Source: Acidobacteriota bacterium (GTDB lineage: Bacteria > Acidobacteriota > Terriglobia > Acidoferrales > UBA7541). From it: a stretch of 6,147 bases of DNA. Position numbers and translations under genes: made by a program. Below, piece after piece: positions 1 through 5,670 of this stretch (positions are counted from its first letter, which is position 1; every line of letters begins with the position of its first letter). The notes below the pieces were generated by a model, which did not search any database, was not told the DNA's origin, and saw only the letters and a list, made by a program, of their open reading frames with translations. Location: assembly GCA_019239815.1 (NCBI GenBank), contig JAFAZL010000279.1, forward strand, positions 1-6,147, given 5' to 3'.

Positions 1-1
1 G

Positions 2-448
2 CTAAATATTCTTTCACCGCAATCGAAGGTCTTCGTCGTTGAGTTGGTTCCTGCTGTCGTTGAGTGGAATCGCGGCCCTTTGGGAGCTTTGGCCGCCCAT
101 CCGTTGAACGATAAACGCGTACACATCGAAACGAATGATGTCGCAGCCACTCTACGATCGAACGCCGTGCAGTTCGACGCGGTCCTGCTCGATGTGGACA
201 ACGGCCCAGCCGCGTTCACTGTTTCGAACAATTCCGCGCTCTACGACGATGCGGGAATCGCGAACGCCTTTAGATCGCTGAAGACCAACGGCGTGCTCGC
301 TGTCTGGTCCGCCCGCGAGGACAAACAATTCGAACGGTGCCTTCGCCATGCCGGTTTCGTGGTCAAAGTTGAGCGGGCCTGCGCTCATGCGAAAAGCGGC
401 GGAGGCCGCCATACGATCTACCTCGCGCATAAATCCGCAACCCGCTAA
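2..448 (+). CDS. Spermidine-synthase-like methyltransferase-fold protein (5' truncated)
   Basis: The reading frame is open from base 2, so the true start lies upstream of the window; 148 codons remain before the TAA. The visible part is the C-terminal half of a Rossmann-type spermidine/spermine synthase-like domain. An acidic residue followed by a hydrophobic helix (ELVPAVVEWNR, residues 14-24 of the visible part) sits where this fold binds the ribose of the nucleoside cofactor. A second strand ends in LLDVDNGP (62-69), the family's active-site loop. GVLAVWSA and a closing GGRHTIYLAHK complete the usual order. Many bacterial members of this family are not proven polyamine enzymes, so the substrate is unknown; a small-molecule aminopropyl- or methyltransferase is the family expectation. 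No convincing intrinsic terminator follows. It is read in the same direction as the sigma-factor gene but is 434 bp away, so it is probably a separate transcription unit. Confidence 0.8.
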   Translation, partial: LNILSPQSKVFVVELVPAVVEWNRGPLGALAAHPLNDKRVHIETNDVAATLRSNAVQFDAVLLDVDNGPAAFTVSNNSALYDDAGIANAFRSLKTNGVLAVWSAREDKQFERCLRHAGFVVKVERACAHAKSGGGRHTIYLAHKSATR

Positions 449-524
449 ACCAGAGCGCCGGTCCCCCGCCTCCGGATACGAGCCGAACGCGAGGCTATTC
501 GAACGGTAAACTTGAGTTAATTTA

Positions 525-553
525 TTGTCAAGCTAGCTAATATCTGCTATCAT
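525..553 (+). promoter_or_regulatory. Candidate sigma70-type promoter with extended -10
   Basis: TTGTCA (525-530) and TATCAT (548-553) are separated by exactly 17 bp, and the TG at 545-546 gives a TGn extended -10. Both hexamers match consensus at most positions. The predicted start is near 560, which would give the sigma-factor gene a leader of roughly 320 nt. That this promoter serves the sigma factor is inferred from orientation only. Confidence 0.5.
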
Positions 554-558
554 GCCGC

Positions 559-628
559 GTGTTAGCTGGATCTCCATCGCTTCCTCCCGCTTTCCTGCCT
601 GAGAACTCCCCTGTTTACCCGCTAACAC
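559..628 (+). repeat. Widely spaced inverted repeat in leader (GTGTTAGC / GCTAACAC)
   Basis: A perfect 8-bp inverted repeat has arms at 559-566 and 621-628, separated by 54 nt. After one mismatch two further pairs extend it towards the loop. The left arm starts at about the predicted transcription start, so the arms could pair at the very 5' end of the leader. It is as likely to be part of a dispersed intergenic repeat. No function is assigned. Confidence 0.4.
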
Positions 629-688
629 CCACAGAATCACATCCTTACACTATTTCACGACATAACTTCCCTAGAATCAGATCCTTAC
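609..688. repeat. Two imperfect tandem copies of a ~40-bp unit
   Basis: AGAATCACATCCTTAC (633-648) recurs as AGAATCAGATCCTTAC (673-688), matching at 15 of 16 positions with a 40-bp period. The remainder of the two units (609-632 and 649-672) is only partly conserved, sharing mainly a TAAC-containing core. A 40-bp period is close to four helical turns, which would suit paired protein-binding sites. It would also fit a degenerate intergenic repeat family. The copies lie in non-coding DNA upstream of the sigma-factor gene. Confidence 0.55.
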
Positions 689-763
689 GCAAAAACACCG
701 GGGGATGGTTCTTTTCTTAACCCAACCCCAAGCCGCGGCAGCGGCGAGGGAGACAGTTCCAAA

Positions 764-866
764 CCCTCCGGACCATTGCGGAGGGGGACCCTCAGTGACA
801 GAATGGCCACATCGGCGGAAACATGGCCGCCCCTACCGGTGTCTAAGTATTCAGAACGGACACCGG
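764..866 (+). promoter_or_regulatory. Run of three hairpins in the sigma-factor 5' leader
   Basis: Three perfect inverted repeats lie in a row just upstream of the sigma-factor start. They are CCCTCCG/CGGAGGG (764-770, 779-785, 8-nt loop), GGCGG/CCGCC (814-818, 827-831) and CCGGTGTC/GACACCGG (836-843, 859-866, 15-nt loop). None is followed by a T-run, so they are not intrinsic terminators. The last ends 16 nt before ATG 883 and could affect access to that start. A structured leader or a DNA operator are both possible; no known riboswitch class was recognised. The rest of 449-882 holds no supported gene. Confidence 0.45.
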
Positions 867-882
867 GCTGAAAGACCGATGG

Positions 883-1791
883 ATGCCTGATTCGTTCCAA
901 AGACCGTCGCAGAGGTCGCGCTTTTTCGGCCCCGAAGCATATGGCCACGAAGGTTTTGGTCATGAAGGCTCGGGCTTTCCCGCCGAGCCGGAAAGGCCGT
1001 CGATGTCGGATTGGGCTGGAGCCCTAACTTGGAGCGGTGATGAAACCCGGCTCGTGACGGAGCTTCAGGCCGGGTCGGAAACCGCGTTCGACTGGCTGGT
1101 CACCCACTACCACGGTCCCGTCTACAATTTGATTCTGAGCATGCTTGGGGATGTGGCGGACGCCGCTGACGGTACGCAGGAAGTTTTTCTCAAGGCATTT
1201 CGCGGGATTCGCAGTTTTCGCCAGGGCAGCTCGCTGAAGACCTGGCTCTATCGCATCGCCATTCGCGAAGCACTGAATCACAAGCGCTGGTTCAAGCGGC
1301 ACCTGCAGAAAAATGTTTCGATCGACGCGGAGCCGGAAGAAGGTCACGCGGTCATTGAAATCGAAGATCTTGCTCAGACTCCTTTCGATCAGTTTGCGGC
1401 ACACGAAATTCAGGCGGCGGTACAGAACGCGTTGCAGCAGATTCCGGATGTGTTTCGCAGTGCGGTGATTTTGCGCGATCTCGAAGGGCTTGCTTACGAA
1501 GAGGTCGCGGAAGTCTTGGAGTGCAGCGTCGGCACAGTGAAGTCGCGCATTTTGCGCGGACGACGCGCGCTGAAGGAATTGCTCGAGCCGCTTTTGAACG
1601 AGCGGCCTGCTGCACATCACGACGTGCAGCGCGTCGAGCGGAGGAACGTGATCCAGATGCCGGCGCCGGCTTATGGCGCGAACGCTGCGACGTCGTCGCC
1701 GTTTGCAGCCGGGCTCCAGAGGCGAGCCGCGGACTTTGCGGATACGTACAATTTCCTGCGCAAAAATTCGACTCGGGAGGAACTGCCATGA
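883..1791 (+). CDS. ECF-type RNA polymerase sigma factor (sigma70 family)
   Basis: Directs RNA polymerase to a dedicated promoter set, probably when released from the anti-sigma factor encoded next. Region 2 spans about residues 66-136, with the polymerase-binding and -10-recognition block running from DAADGTQEVFLKAF through SLKTWLYRIAIREALNHKR. Region 4 spans about 177-235, with a helix-turn-helix at LAYEEVAEVLECSVGTVKSR (203-222). At 302 aa it is longer than typical ECF factors (around 180-200), because of a Gly/His/Glu-rich N-terminal extension (1-40, with repeated GHEG) and a ~65-residue Ala/Arg-rich tail. ATG 883 is the first ATG after an in-frame stop at 844-846 but lacks a clear Shine-Dalgarno. 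ATG 1003 (residue 41, MSDWAGAL) has GGAAAGG six bases upstream and would give a more ordinary 262-aa protein, so the start is uncertain. The stop overlaps the next ATG. Confidence 0.93.
   Translation: MPDSFQRPSQRSRFFGPEAYGHEGFGHEGSGFPAEPERPSMSDWAGALTWSGDETRLVTELQAGSETAFDWLVTHYHGPVYNLILSMLGDVADAADGTQEVFLKAFRGIRSFRQGSSLKTWLYRIAIREALNHKRWFKRHLQKNVSIDAEPEEGHAVIEIEDLAQTPFDQFAAHEIQAAVQNALQQIPDVFRSAVILRDLEGLAYEEVAEVLECSVGTVKSRILRGRRALKELLEPLLNERPAAHHDVQRVERRNVIQMPAPAYGANAATSSPFAAGLQRRAADFADTYNFLRKNSTREELP
1775..1790 (+). promoter_or_regulatory. Strong Shine-Dalgarno and ATGA coupling site
   Basis: GGGAGGA (1775-1781) lies six bases before ATG 1788. That ATG shares two bases with the sigma-factor stop TGA (1789-1791). 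This fixes the anti-sigma start and implies translational coupling, which would keep the two partners in balance. Confidence 0.85.
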
Positions 1792-2510
1792 ATTGTTCCT
1801 CTGTGCGCGCCAAACTCGCTGGGTATATGGACGGCACCATCGCGGGTGCCACGCAAGCGCAAGAGCGGATTCATCTGCGCAAACATCTCGACGAATGCGT
1901 GGGATGCCGTGAAGAGCTGGAGCGGTTCCGCAAGCTGAGCGCGCTGCTTTCGCGCGTTCCGCGTAGTTTGCCGCCTGGAAGTCTGGCGACTCGCATCCGC
2001 GTTGCCGCAGCGCAATCGACAGCGGCTCCCGATGCGCCGTCGCGATGGCGCCGTTTGCGAGACCGCGCGGAGATTTTGCTCGATAACGTTTTTCGGCCGA
2101 TTACGCTTCCTGCGACCGGCGGCTTTTTCTCCGCGATCATTGTGTTCGCTGTTGTACTGCAGCTCATTGTTCCGGGGATTACGGTTCGCGCAGTGCAGAA
2201 CGATGTGCCGTTGAATATTTTGCAGCCGGCGGAGCTGATTTCGTTGTCGGATTATCCCGAGGCGTGGGCACCCGATCAGCATGACGCTGAGTTGGCGCTG
2301 CCGCATGGGTTGCTGCTCGACGTCACGGTCGATGCGCACGGTCAGATGCTTGGATACGAAATTTTGTCTGGTCCGCGCAGCCTGGATTTGCGGCGGCAGC
2401 TCGACCAGATGCTGCTCTTCTCGCGTTTCCGCCCGATGCTCAGCTTTGGTCGGCCCACCTCCGGTGGGCACGTGATTCTGAGCTTTAGCGCGGTGCACGT
2501 CCGCGGGTAA
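1788..2510 (+). CDS. Membrane zinc-finger anti-sigma factor with TonB-C-like C-terminal domain
   Basis: Probable inhibitor of the upstream sigma factor, 240 aa. The cytoplasmic N-terminus carries a ZAS/zf-HC2-type site: Cys3, then His33-x3-Cys37-x2-Cys40 (HLDECVGC), the zinc ligands of this anti-sigma class. A basic linker leads to one transmembrane segment at about 112-129 (GFFSAIIVFAVVLQLIVP). The remaining ~110 residues should be outside the cytoplasmic membrane. Residues 175-240 (LLLDVTVDAHGQMLGYEILSG, then LLFSRFRPMLSFGRP and VILSFSAVHVRG) resemble the TonB C-terminal fold in pattern, and may sense or bind an envelope ligand. The open frame extends well upstream, but ATG 1788 is chosen because of its strong Shine-Dalgarno, the ATGA overlap and the zinc-finger position. 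The class usually frees sigma by regulated proteolysis; whether this one does is not visible in the sequence. Confidence 0.88.
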   Translation: MNCSSVRAKLAGYMDGTIAGATQAQERIHLRKHLDECVGCREELERFRKLSALLSRVPRSLPPGSLATRIRVAAAQSTAAPDAPSRWRRLRDRAEILLDNVFRPITLPATGGFFSAIIVFAVVLQLIVPGITVRAVQNDVPLNILQPAELISLSDYPEAWAPDQHDAELALPHGLLLDVTVDAHGQMLGYEILSGPRSLDLRRQLDQMLLFSRFRPMLSFGRPTSGGHVILSFSAVHVRG

Positions 2511-2699
2511 TAACGTCGCCTTTGCGGCACTTTCCGGCTGCTAATCTGACCGTGACAACTTCATAAATACAAAAAGGTCAACCGACCCTTCGACTTTTTC
2601 ACCCTGTTCGGCAGTCCAGCTTCCTTTCCACACACGACTGTTCTTCGCGATTGCCACTTCGCGCACCGCTCCCGTGTTTAATGGGAGCAGGAGCGTGGA

Positions 2700-3815
2700 A
2701 TGTCGTTCGGCACGTCCAAACTCGAAGTGTTTGGTGTTTTGTGGGCGAAGCTGGATTCGCTGATTAACGGATTCCGTCCGCCCACGAGCGAGCGCCGCAG
2801 GATCACGGTTCGCGATGATCGCCTCAATGCTGCCGTTCGCGATCAGCGCGGCGCTACGGTTCGCGAAGAGCCCGCCCTGCGCACGCGCGAAGTTTCTAAC
2901 GATCTCGATGCGAGTCTCGTCCGGCTGGTGACGATTGCGTTTCTTGTGGCGGTACTGTTCTCTTCTCCACGGATTACGGTGAATGCAGTGCCGCAGACGT
3001 TCAACGCGGAGCGCGCTTTGCTGGAAGATGCGAATCGCGAGCGAGTCGCGCAGGGGCTCGCACCGTTGCGCTGGAATGCGAATCTCGCGGCTGCGGCTCA
3101 TGCGCATGCGTTGCAGATGGTGCAGCACAATACGCTTTCACATCAATTTGCCGGAGAGGCGCCGTTGCAGGATCGCGCGCGGAGCGCTGGAGCGCGTTTT
3201 ACTGAAGTAGCAGAGAATGTGGCAGAAGGTCCGAGCGCGGAGATGATCCACGTGAGCTGGATGCATTCGCCGCCGCATCGGGCGAATCTGCTCGACCCCG
3301 AACTGACGGATATCGGAATCGCTGTTGCGGTTGGAGCTCCTGGGCCCGGATCGGGGCGCGCGCCGATGCTTTTTGCGGTGCAGGATTTTTCGCAGGCCGT
3401 GCCCGAGTTGAGCTTGAACGAGCAGGAACATGTAGTCGCGGCGGCTCTGGCAGCGCGTGGGTTGCAGGTAACGAATCTTGCTAACAATCCAAGTTCAGCA
3501 CCGGCGGTCAAGCGGAGTTCTGAACATTCGGCGACACTGCGCACGGTCGCGGCGACGGCGAGCGACATCCCGGGCGGAATTGCGATTGGCGGCGTGGAAG
3601 ACGCGCGGAAGACTTGCGGAATGGATCATGGATGGGCGGGGCCGCGTCCTGGAATGATTGCGCGGTATGAAAGCGGGAATTTGAGCCGACTGCCTGAGAA
3701 CCTAGAGCAGAAGATTTCTGGTGGCCGGTTTCGGACGGCGTCGGTTGGCGCTTGCGATCCGACGAGTGGGTCGCAAGGATTTGCACGGTTTCGGGTGGCG
3801 ATACTCCTCTACTAG
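2700..3815 (+). CDS. Membrane-anchored CAP/SCP-domain protein
   Basis: A 371-aa protein with a CAP (cysteine-rich secretory/allergen V5/PR-1) domain. Residues 1-72 are polar and basic and contain three VR[D/E] repeats. A single transmembrane segment follows at about 73-89 (LVTIAFLVAVLF), then ITVNAVP. The CAP domain covers about 101-230: FNAERALLEDANRERVAQGL, the WN core, His148 (TLSHQ), AENVAEG with Glu172, and the signature SWMHSPPHRANLLDP with His193. Bacterial CAP proteins are envelope proteins of mostly unknown activity. The C-terminal 140 residues match nothing I recognise; they hold the protein's only two cysteines (306 and 352), which could form a disulfide. ATG 2700 is supported by AGGAG six bases upstream and an in-frame stop at 2679-2681. 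The gene lies 189 bp after the anti-sigma gene, so operon membership is unclear. Confidence 0.88.
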   Translation: MSFGTSKLEVFGVLWAKLDSLINGFRPPTSERRRITVRDDRLNAAVRDQRGATVREEPALRTREVSNDLDASLVRLVTIAFLVAVLFSSPRITVNAVPQTFNAERALLEDANRERVAQGLAPLRWNANLAAAAHAHALQMVQHNTLSHQFAGEAPLQDRARSAGARFTEVAENVAEGPSAEMIHVSWMHSPPHRANLLDPELTDIGIAVAVGAPGPGSGRAPMLFAVQDFSQAVPELSLNEQEHVVAAALAARGLQVTNLANNPSSAPAVKRSSEHSATLRTVAATASDIPGGIAIGGVEDARKTCGMDHGWAGPRPGMIARYESGNLSRLPENLEQKISGGRFRTASVGACDPTSGSQGFARFRVAILLY

Positions 3816-3913
3816 TTCTTCTCGGCCGATTATTGGTCATCGCAGTTCTCTCAGAACACGAGACTTACCGACCCACTGAAATGCAATCTGAAATTCATGC
3901 AACCAGAGTCTCT

Positions 3914-3942
3914 TTGTCGCATCTTTTAGACGATTGTCTAAC
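3914..3942 (+). promoter_or_regulatory. Candidate promoter of the SDR gene
   Basis: TTGTCG (3914-3919) and TCTAAC (3937-3942) are 17 bp apart, each matching consensus at four of six positions. The predicted start is near 3949, giving a leader of about 35 nt before ATG 3984. The palindrome at 3926-3941 covers the spacer and most of the -10. Confidence 0.4.
3926..3941. promoter_or_regulatory. Perfect palindromic operator, TetR-type architecture
   Basis: TTAGACGATTGTCTAA is a perfect 6-4-6 inverted repeat 42 bp upstream of the SDR start and overlaps the candidate -10. Short symmetric operators of this size, placed over the promoter of an oxidoreductase gene, are typical of TetR-family repressors. 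No regulator gene is in the window, so the binder is inferred. Confidence 0.55.
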
Positions 3943-3983
3943 TATTGAAACAGGCCCTAGAGGGTCGAGGGCGGGAGAGAGTC

Positions 3984-4733
3984 ATGGGAAAGCTTACGAA
4001 TCAAGTAGCGGTTGTAACCGGCGCGTCCAAAGGCATTGGAGCGGCGATCGCTGAAGCGCTAGCCGCGGAAGGAGCTTCGGTCGTGGTGAATTACGCGTCG
4101 AGCAAGGAAGGCGCGGATCGCGTGGTGAAGAACATCACTTCGAAGGGTGGGAAAGCGATTGCGGTACAGGGCGATGTTTCGAAGAAAGCGGATATCACGC
4201 GATTGTTTGCGGAGACGAAGAAAGCTTACGGCAAGCTGAATATTTTGGTGAACAATGCGGGCGTTTATGAATTTGCGCCGCTCGAAAACATTACGGAGGA
4301 GCTGTTTCACAAGCAATTCAATTTGAACGTGCTTGGGCTCTTGCTCACAACGCAGGAAGCAGTGAAGTTAATCGGGCCTGAAGGCGGAAGCGTAATCAAC
4401 ATTGGCTCGGGCGTCAGCACCATCTACCCACCGAATAGCGCCACCTACACCGCAACCAAGGCGTCGGTCGACGCTATCACGGCGGTGCTCTCGAAAGAGC
4501 TTGGTCCACGGAAAATTCGCGTGAATTCGATTAATCCCGGAATGATCGAAACCGAAGGAGTGATTACTGCGGGCTATAACGAAGGCGACTTGCGCAAGTG
4601 GATCGAATCGACGGCGTCGCTCGGCCGGATCGGTCTGCCTGACGATATTGCGCCAACGGCGGTTTATCTTGCATCGTCGGATTCGAAATACCTGACCGGG
4701 GAAACGGTGCGCGTGACTGGCGGTCTCGTTTAA
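3984..4733 (+). CDS. Short-chain dehydrogenase/reductase (classical SDR, FabG/glucose-dehydrogenase-like)
   Basis: NAD(P)-dependent oxidoreductase acting on a carbonyl or alcohol substrate, soluble and cytoplasmic. It has the full classical SDR set: TGASKGIG (12-19) for dinucleotide binding, NNAG (90-93), and the catalytic tetrad Asn115 (NLNV), Ser142 (NIGSG), Tyr155 and Lys159 (YTATK). PG at 185-186 and a C-terminal LTGETVRVTGG follow. NYASSK after the second strand (36-41), with no acidic residue at the strand end, suggests NADP(H) preference. At 249 aa it is the standard family length. ATG 3984 is chosen because GGGAG (3973-3977) is six bases upstream and the Rossmann strand starts at residue 7; the upstream TTG at 3945 would add an unusual extension. 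Substrate cannot be told from sequence. It appears monocistronic, with its own candidate promoter and operator in front and an intrinsic terminator behind. Confidence 0.93.
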   Translation: MGKLTNQVAVVTGASKGIGAAIAEALAAEGASVVVNYASSKEGADRVVKNITSKGGKAIAVQGDVSKKADITRLFAETKKAYGKLNILVNNAGVYEFAPLENITEELFHKQFNLNVLGLLLTTQEAVKLIGPEGGSVINIGSGVSTIYPPNSATYTATKASVDAITAVLSKELGPRKIRVNSINPGMIETEGVITAGYNEGDLRKWIESTASLGRIGLPDDIAPTAVYLASSDSKYLTGETVRVTGGLV

Positions 4734-4790
4734 TCACGGGGAATGGGCTGGCGCCAGGCAGAGTTGCTGGGCAAAGTTAGCCAATTGAAG

Positions 4791-4839
4791 AGCGCAGAGC
4801 GTCGCGAGATTTTCGCGGTGACTCTGCGCTTTCGTTTTT
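4791..4839 (+). terminator. Rho-independent terminator after the SDR gene
   Basis: AGCGCAGAG (4791-4799) pairs with CTCTGCGCT (4822-4830). The stem continues inward, past a bulged A at 4821, through C-G and two G-U pairs to CGCGA/TCGCG (4803-4807, 4813-4817) with a 5-nt loop, about 17 pairs in all. TTCGTTTTT follows at once. It lies 57 bp after the SDR stop. Confidence 0.9.
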
Positions 4840-4869
4840 GTCGCGGCGCGGAGTAGCGAGGCACGTCCG

Positions 4870-4878
4870 TGCTATCCT
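4870..4878 (+). promoter_or_regulatory. Possible extended -10 element (TGCTATCCT)
   Basis: TG at 4870-4871 followed by TATCCT (4873-4878) resembles an extended -10 and lies 30 bp before GTG 4909. No -35 is recognisable at 17 bp upstream. It sits just after the SDR terminator, where a new promoter is expected. Confidence 0.3.
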
Positions 4879-4908
4879 GCCGGTCGATTTGTCACGGGCA
4901 GGCTAACG

Positions 4909-5667
4909 GTGAAAAAACAAGCTCCGCCAAAACCATCGAAGCGAAAGCCGTCAGCGGTTTCTGTGCGAGGCGCCTCGCCAGAATCGAAACGAGGCGACGC
5001 CACGAGAGGCAAACCTCTTCTGGCCGTTGCTCCCGCTGCAACTTCCAAAAATACGGCGTCCGCAGTAAAAGCACCGCCGACGGCGCGCTCTGCGATGCGC
5101 GCGCCGATCCCGGCTGAAGCGGCGATGAGTTTCCTACGCGATACGAAGGGCTTGTTGACCTGGTCTCTGCGCGATATGTCGCAAACGCTGAATATTTCGA
5201 GCGAAGAGGCCGAACGTGTCGTGGCGTTGCTTGAGATACAGGGGTATGTGCAGCCGGAGGCGCACAAATCAGGGGAATGGCTTACGACTTCATCAGGCGA
5301 AACCGTGTCGGGAGCGAAAACGCCACGATTTGATCGCGCAAGTGTTGAGGCTGCACTCACGTCTCTTAAACAGCGCATCGAAGCTATGAACAGCGATCGC
5401 GCTGCGAAGTTTCAAGTCGCCGGCGCCGTGGCGGTTGGGGATTTTCTGGCGAAAGATCGTGCCCGCGTGCAAGCTGCGGACGTCGGCATCGAACTTCTTC
5501 GCAAAGATAGCGAACGAACTTCTGACGACATCGTCGAGCCGCTTTCCGCCGTCGAGGCACGCGAAGAACAACAGTTTCTCCGTGAACTGCGCGGACGAAG
5601 CGCACTCATCAATTTGAAAAAGTATTCAGAGTGGATGGGAACGCGCACACATCAGAAACTTTTCTGA
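4909..5667 (+). CDS. Winged-helix protein with degenerate nucleotidyltransferase-like domain
   Basis: A 252-aa protein starting at GTG. Residues 1-72 are Lys/Arg/Ala/Pro-rich and probably disordered, suited to nucleic-acid contact. Residues about 73-133 look like a winged helix: helix SFLRDTKGLLTWSLRDMSQTL, recognition-helix candidate SSEEAERVVALLEIQGYVQ, and wing GEWLTTSSGE. The segment TPRFDRASVEAALTSLKQRI, then FQVAGAVAVGDFL (168-180) and RVQAADVGIELLRK (186-199), matches in order the pattern of winged-helix proteins fused to a minimal nucleotidyltransferase, where it reads FGSFL and GDLDVAVEL. Here the Ser of GS is Asp178 and the first catalytic Asp is Ala189; only Asp191 remains, so catalysis is doubtful. 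The domain assignment is from memory of the pattern. The Shine-Dalgarno is weak (GGCAGG, 4897-4902). It stands alone between a terminator and a long non-coding region. Confidence 0.75.
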   Translation: MKKQAPPKPSKRKPSAVSVRGASPESKRGDATRGKPLLAVAPAATSKNTASAVKAPPTARSAMRAPIPAEAAMSFLRDTKGLLTWSLRDMSQTLNISSEEAERVVALLEIQGYVQPEAHKSGEWLTTSSGETVSGAKTPRFDRASVEAALTSLKQRIEAMNSDRAAKFQVAGAVAVGDFLAKDRARVQAADVGIELLRKDSERTSDDIVEPLSAVEAREEQQFLRELRGRSALINLKKYSEWMGTRTHQKLF

Positions 5668-5670
5668 TGT
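5649..5670. repeat. 9-bp perfect inverted repeat across the stop codon
   Basis: ACATCAGAA (5649-5657) and TTCTGATGT (5662-5670) flank a 4-nt loop ACTT, with the TGA stop (5665-5667) inside the right arm. No T-run follows, so it is a poor intrinsic terminator. It could protect the mRNA 3' end or be a protein-binding palindrome. Confidence 0.6.

Noticed and set aside
705..890. Plus-strand 61-codon frame in the sigma leader
   Set aside because: No ribosome-binding site, low-complexity product, and it covers the hairpin cluster.
1024..1620. Minus-strand open frame of 198 codons opposite the sigma factor
   Set aside because: Antisense shadow of the conserved sigma regions 2 and 4; no domain and no ribosome-binding site.
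2453..2469. Hairpin GCCCACC/GGTGGGC with 3-nt loop
   Set aside because: Lies inside the anti-sigma coding region with no T-run; likely a by-product of codons for Pro-Thr-Ser-Gly-Gly.
1671..2498. Long minus-strand open frame (275 codons) opposite the anti-sigma gene
   Set aside because: Fully antisense to a well-supported gene; the product is Arg/Gln-rich without a recognisable domain, as expected of a shadow frame in GC-rich DNA.
2571..2599. Possible terminator AAAAAGGTC...GACTTTTT after the anti-sigma gene
   Set aside because: Only 3 G/C-containing pairs plus A-T pairs with a bulge and a 12-nt loop; too weak to call.
2541..3128. Minus-strand open frame of 195 codons opposite the CAP gene start
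   Set aside because: Overlaps the CAP gene's anchor and domain; composition is typical of a shadow frame. The 2511-2699 gap itself shows no supported gene or clear promoter.
3845..3857. Small inverted repeat GTTCT/AGAAC after the CAP gene
   Set aside because: Five base pairs and no T-tract; not a credible terminator or operator.
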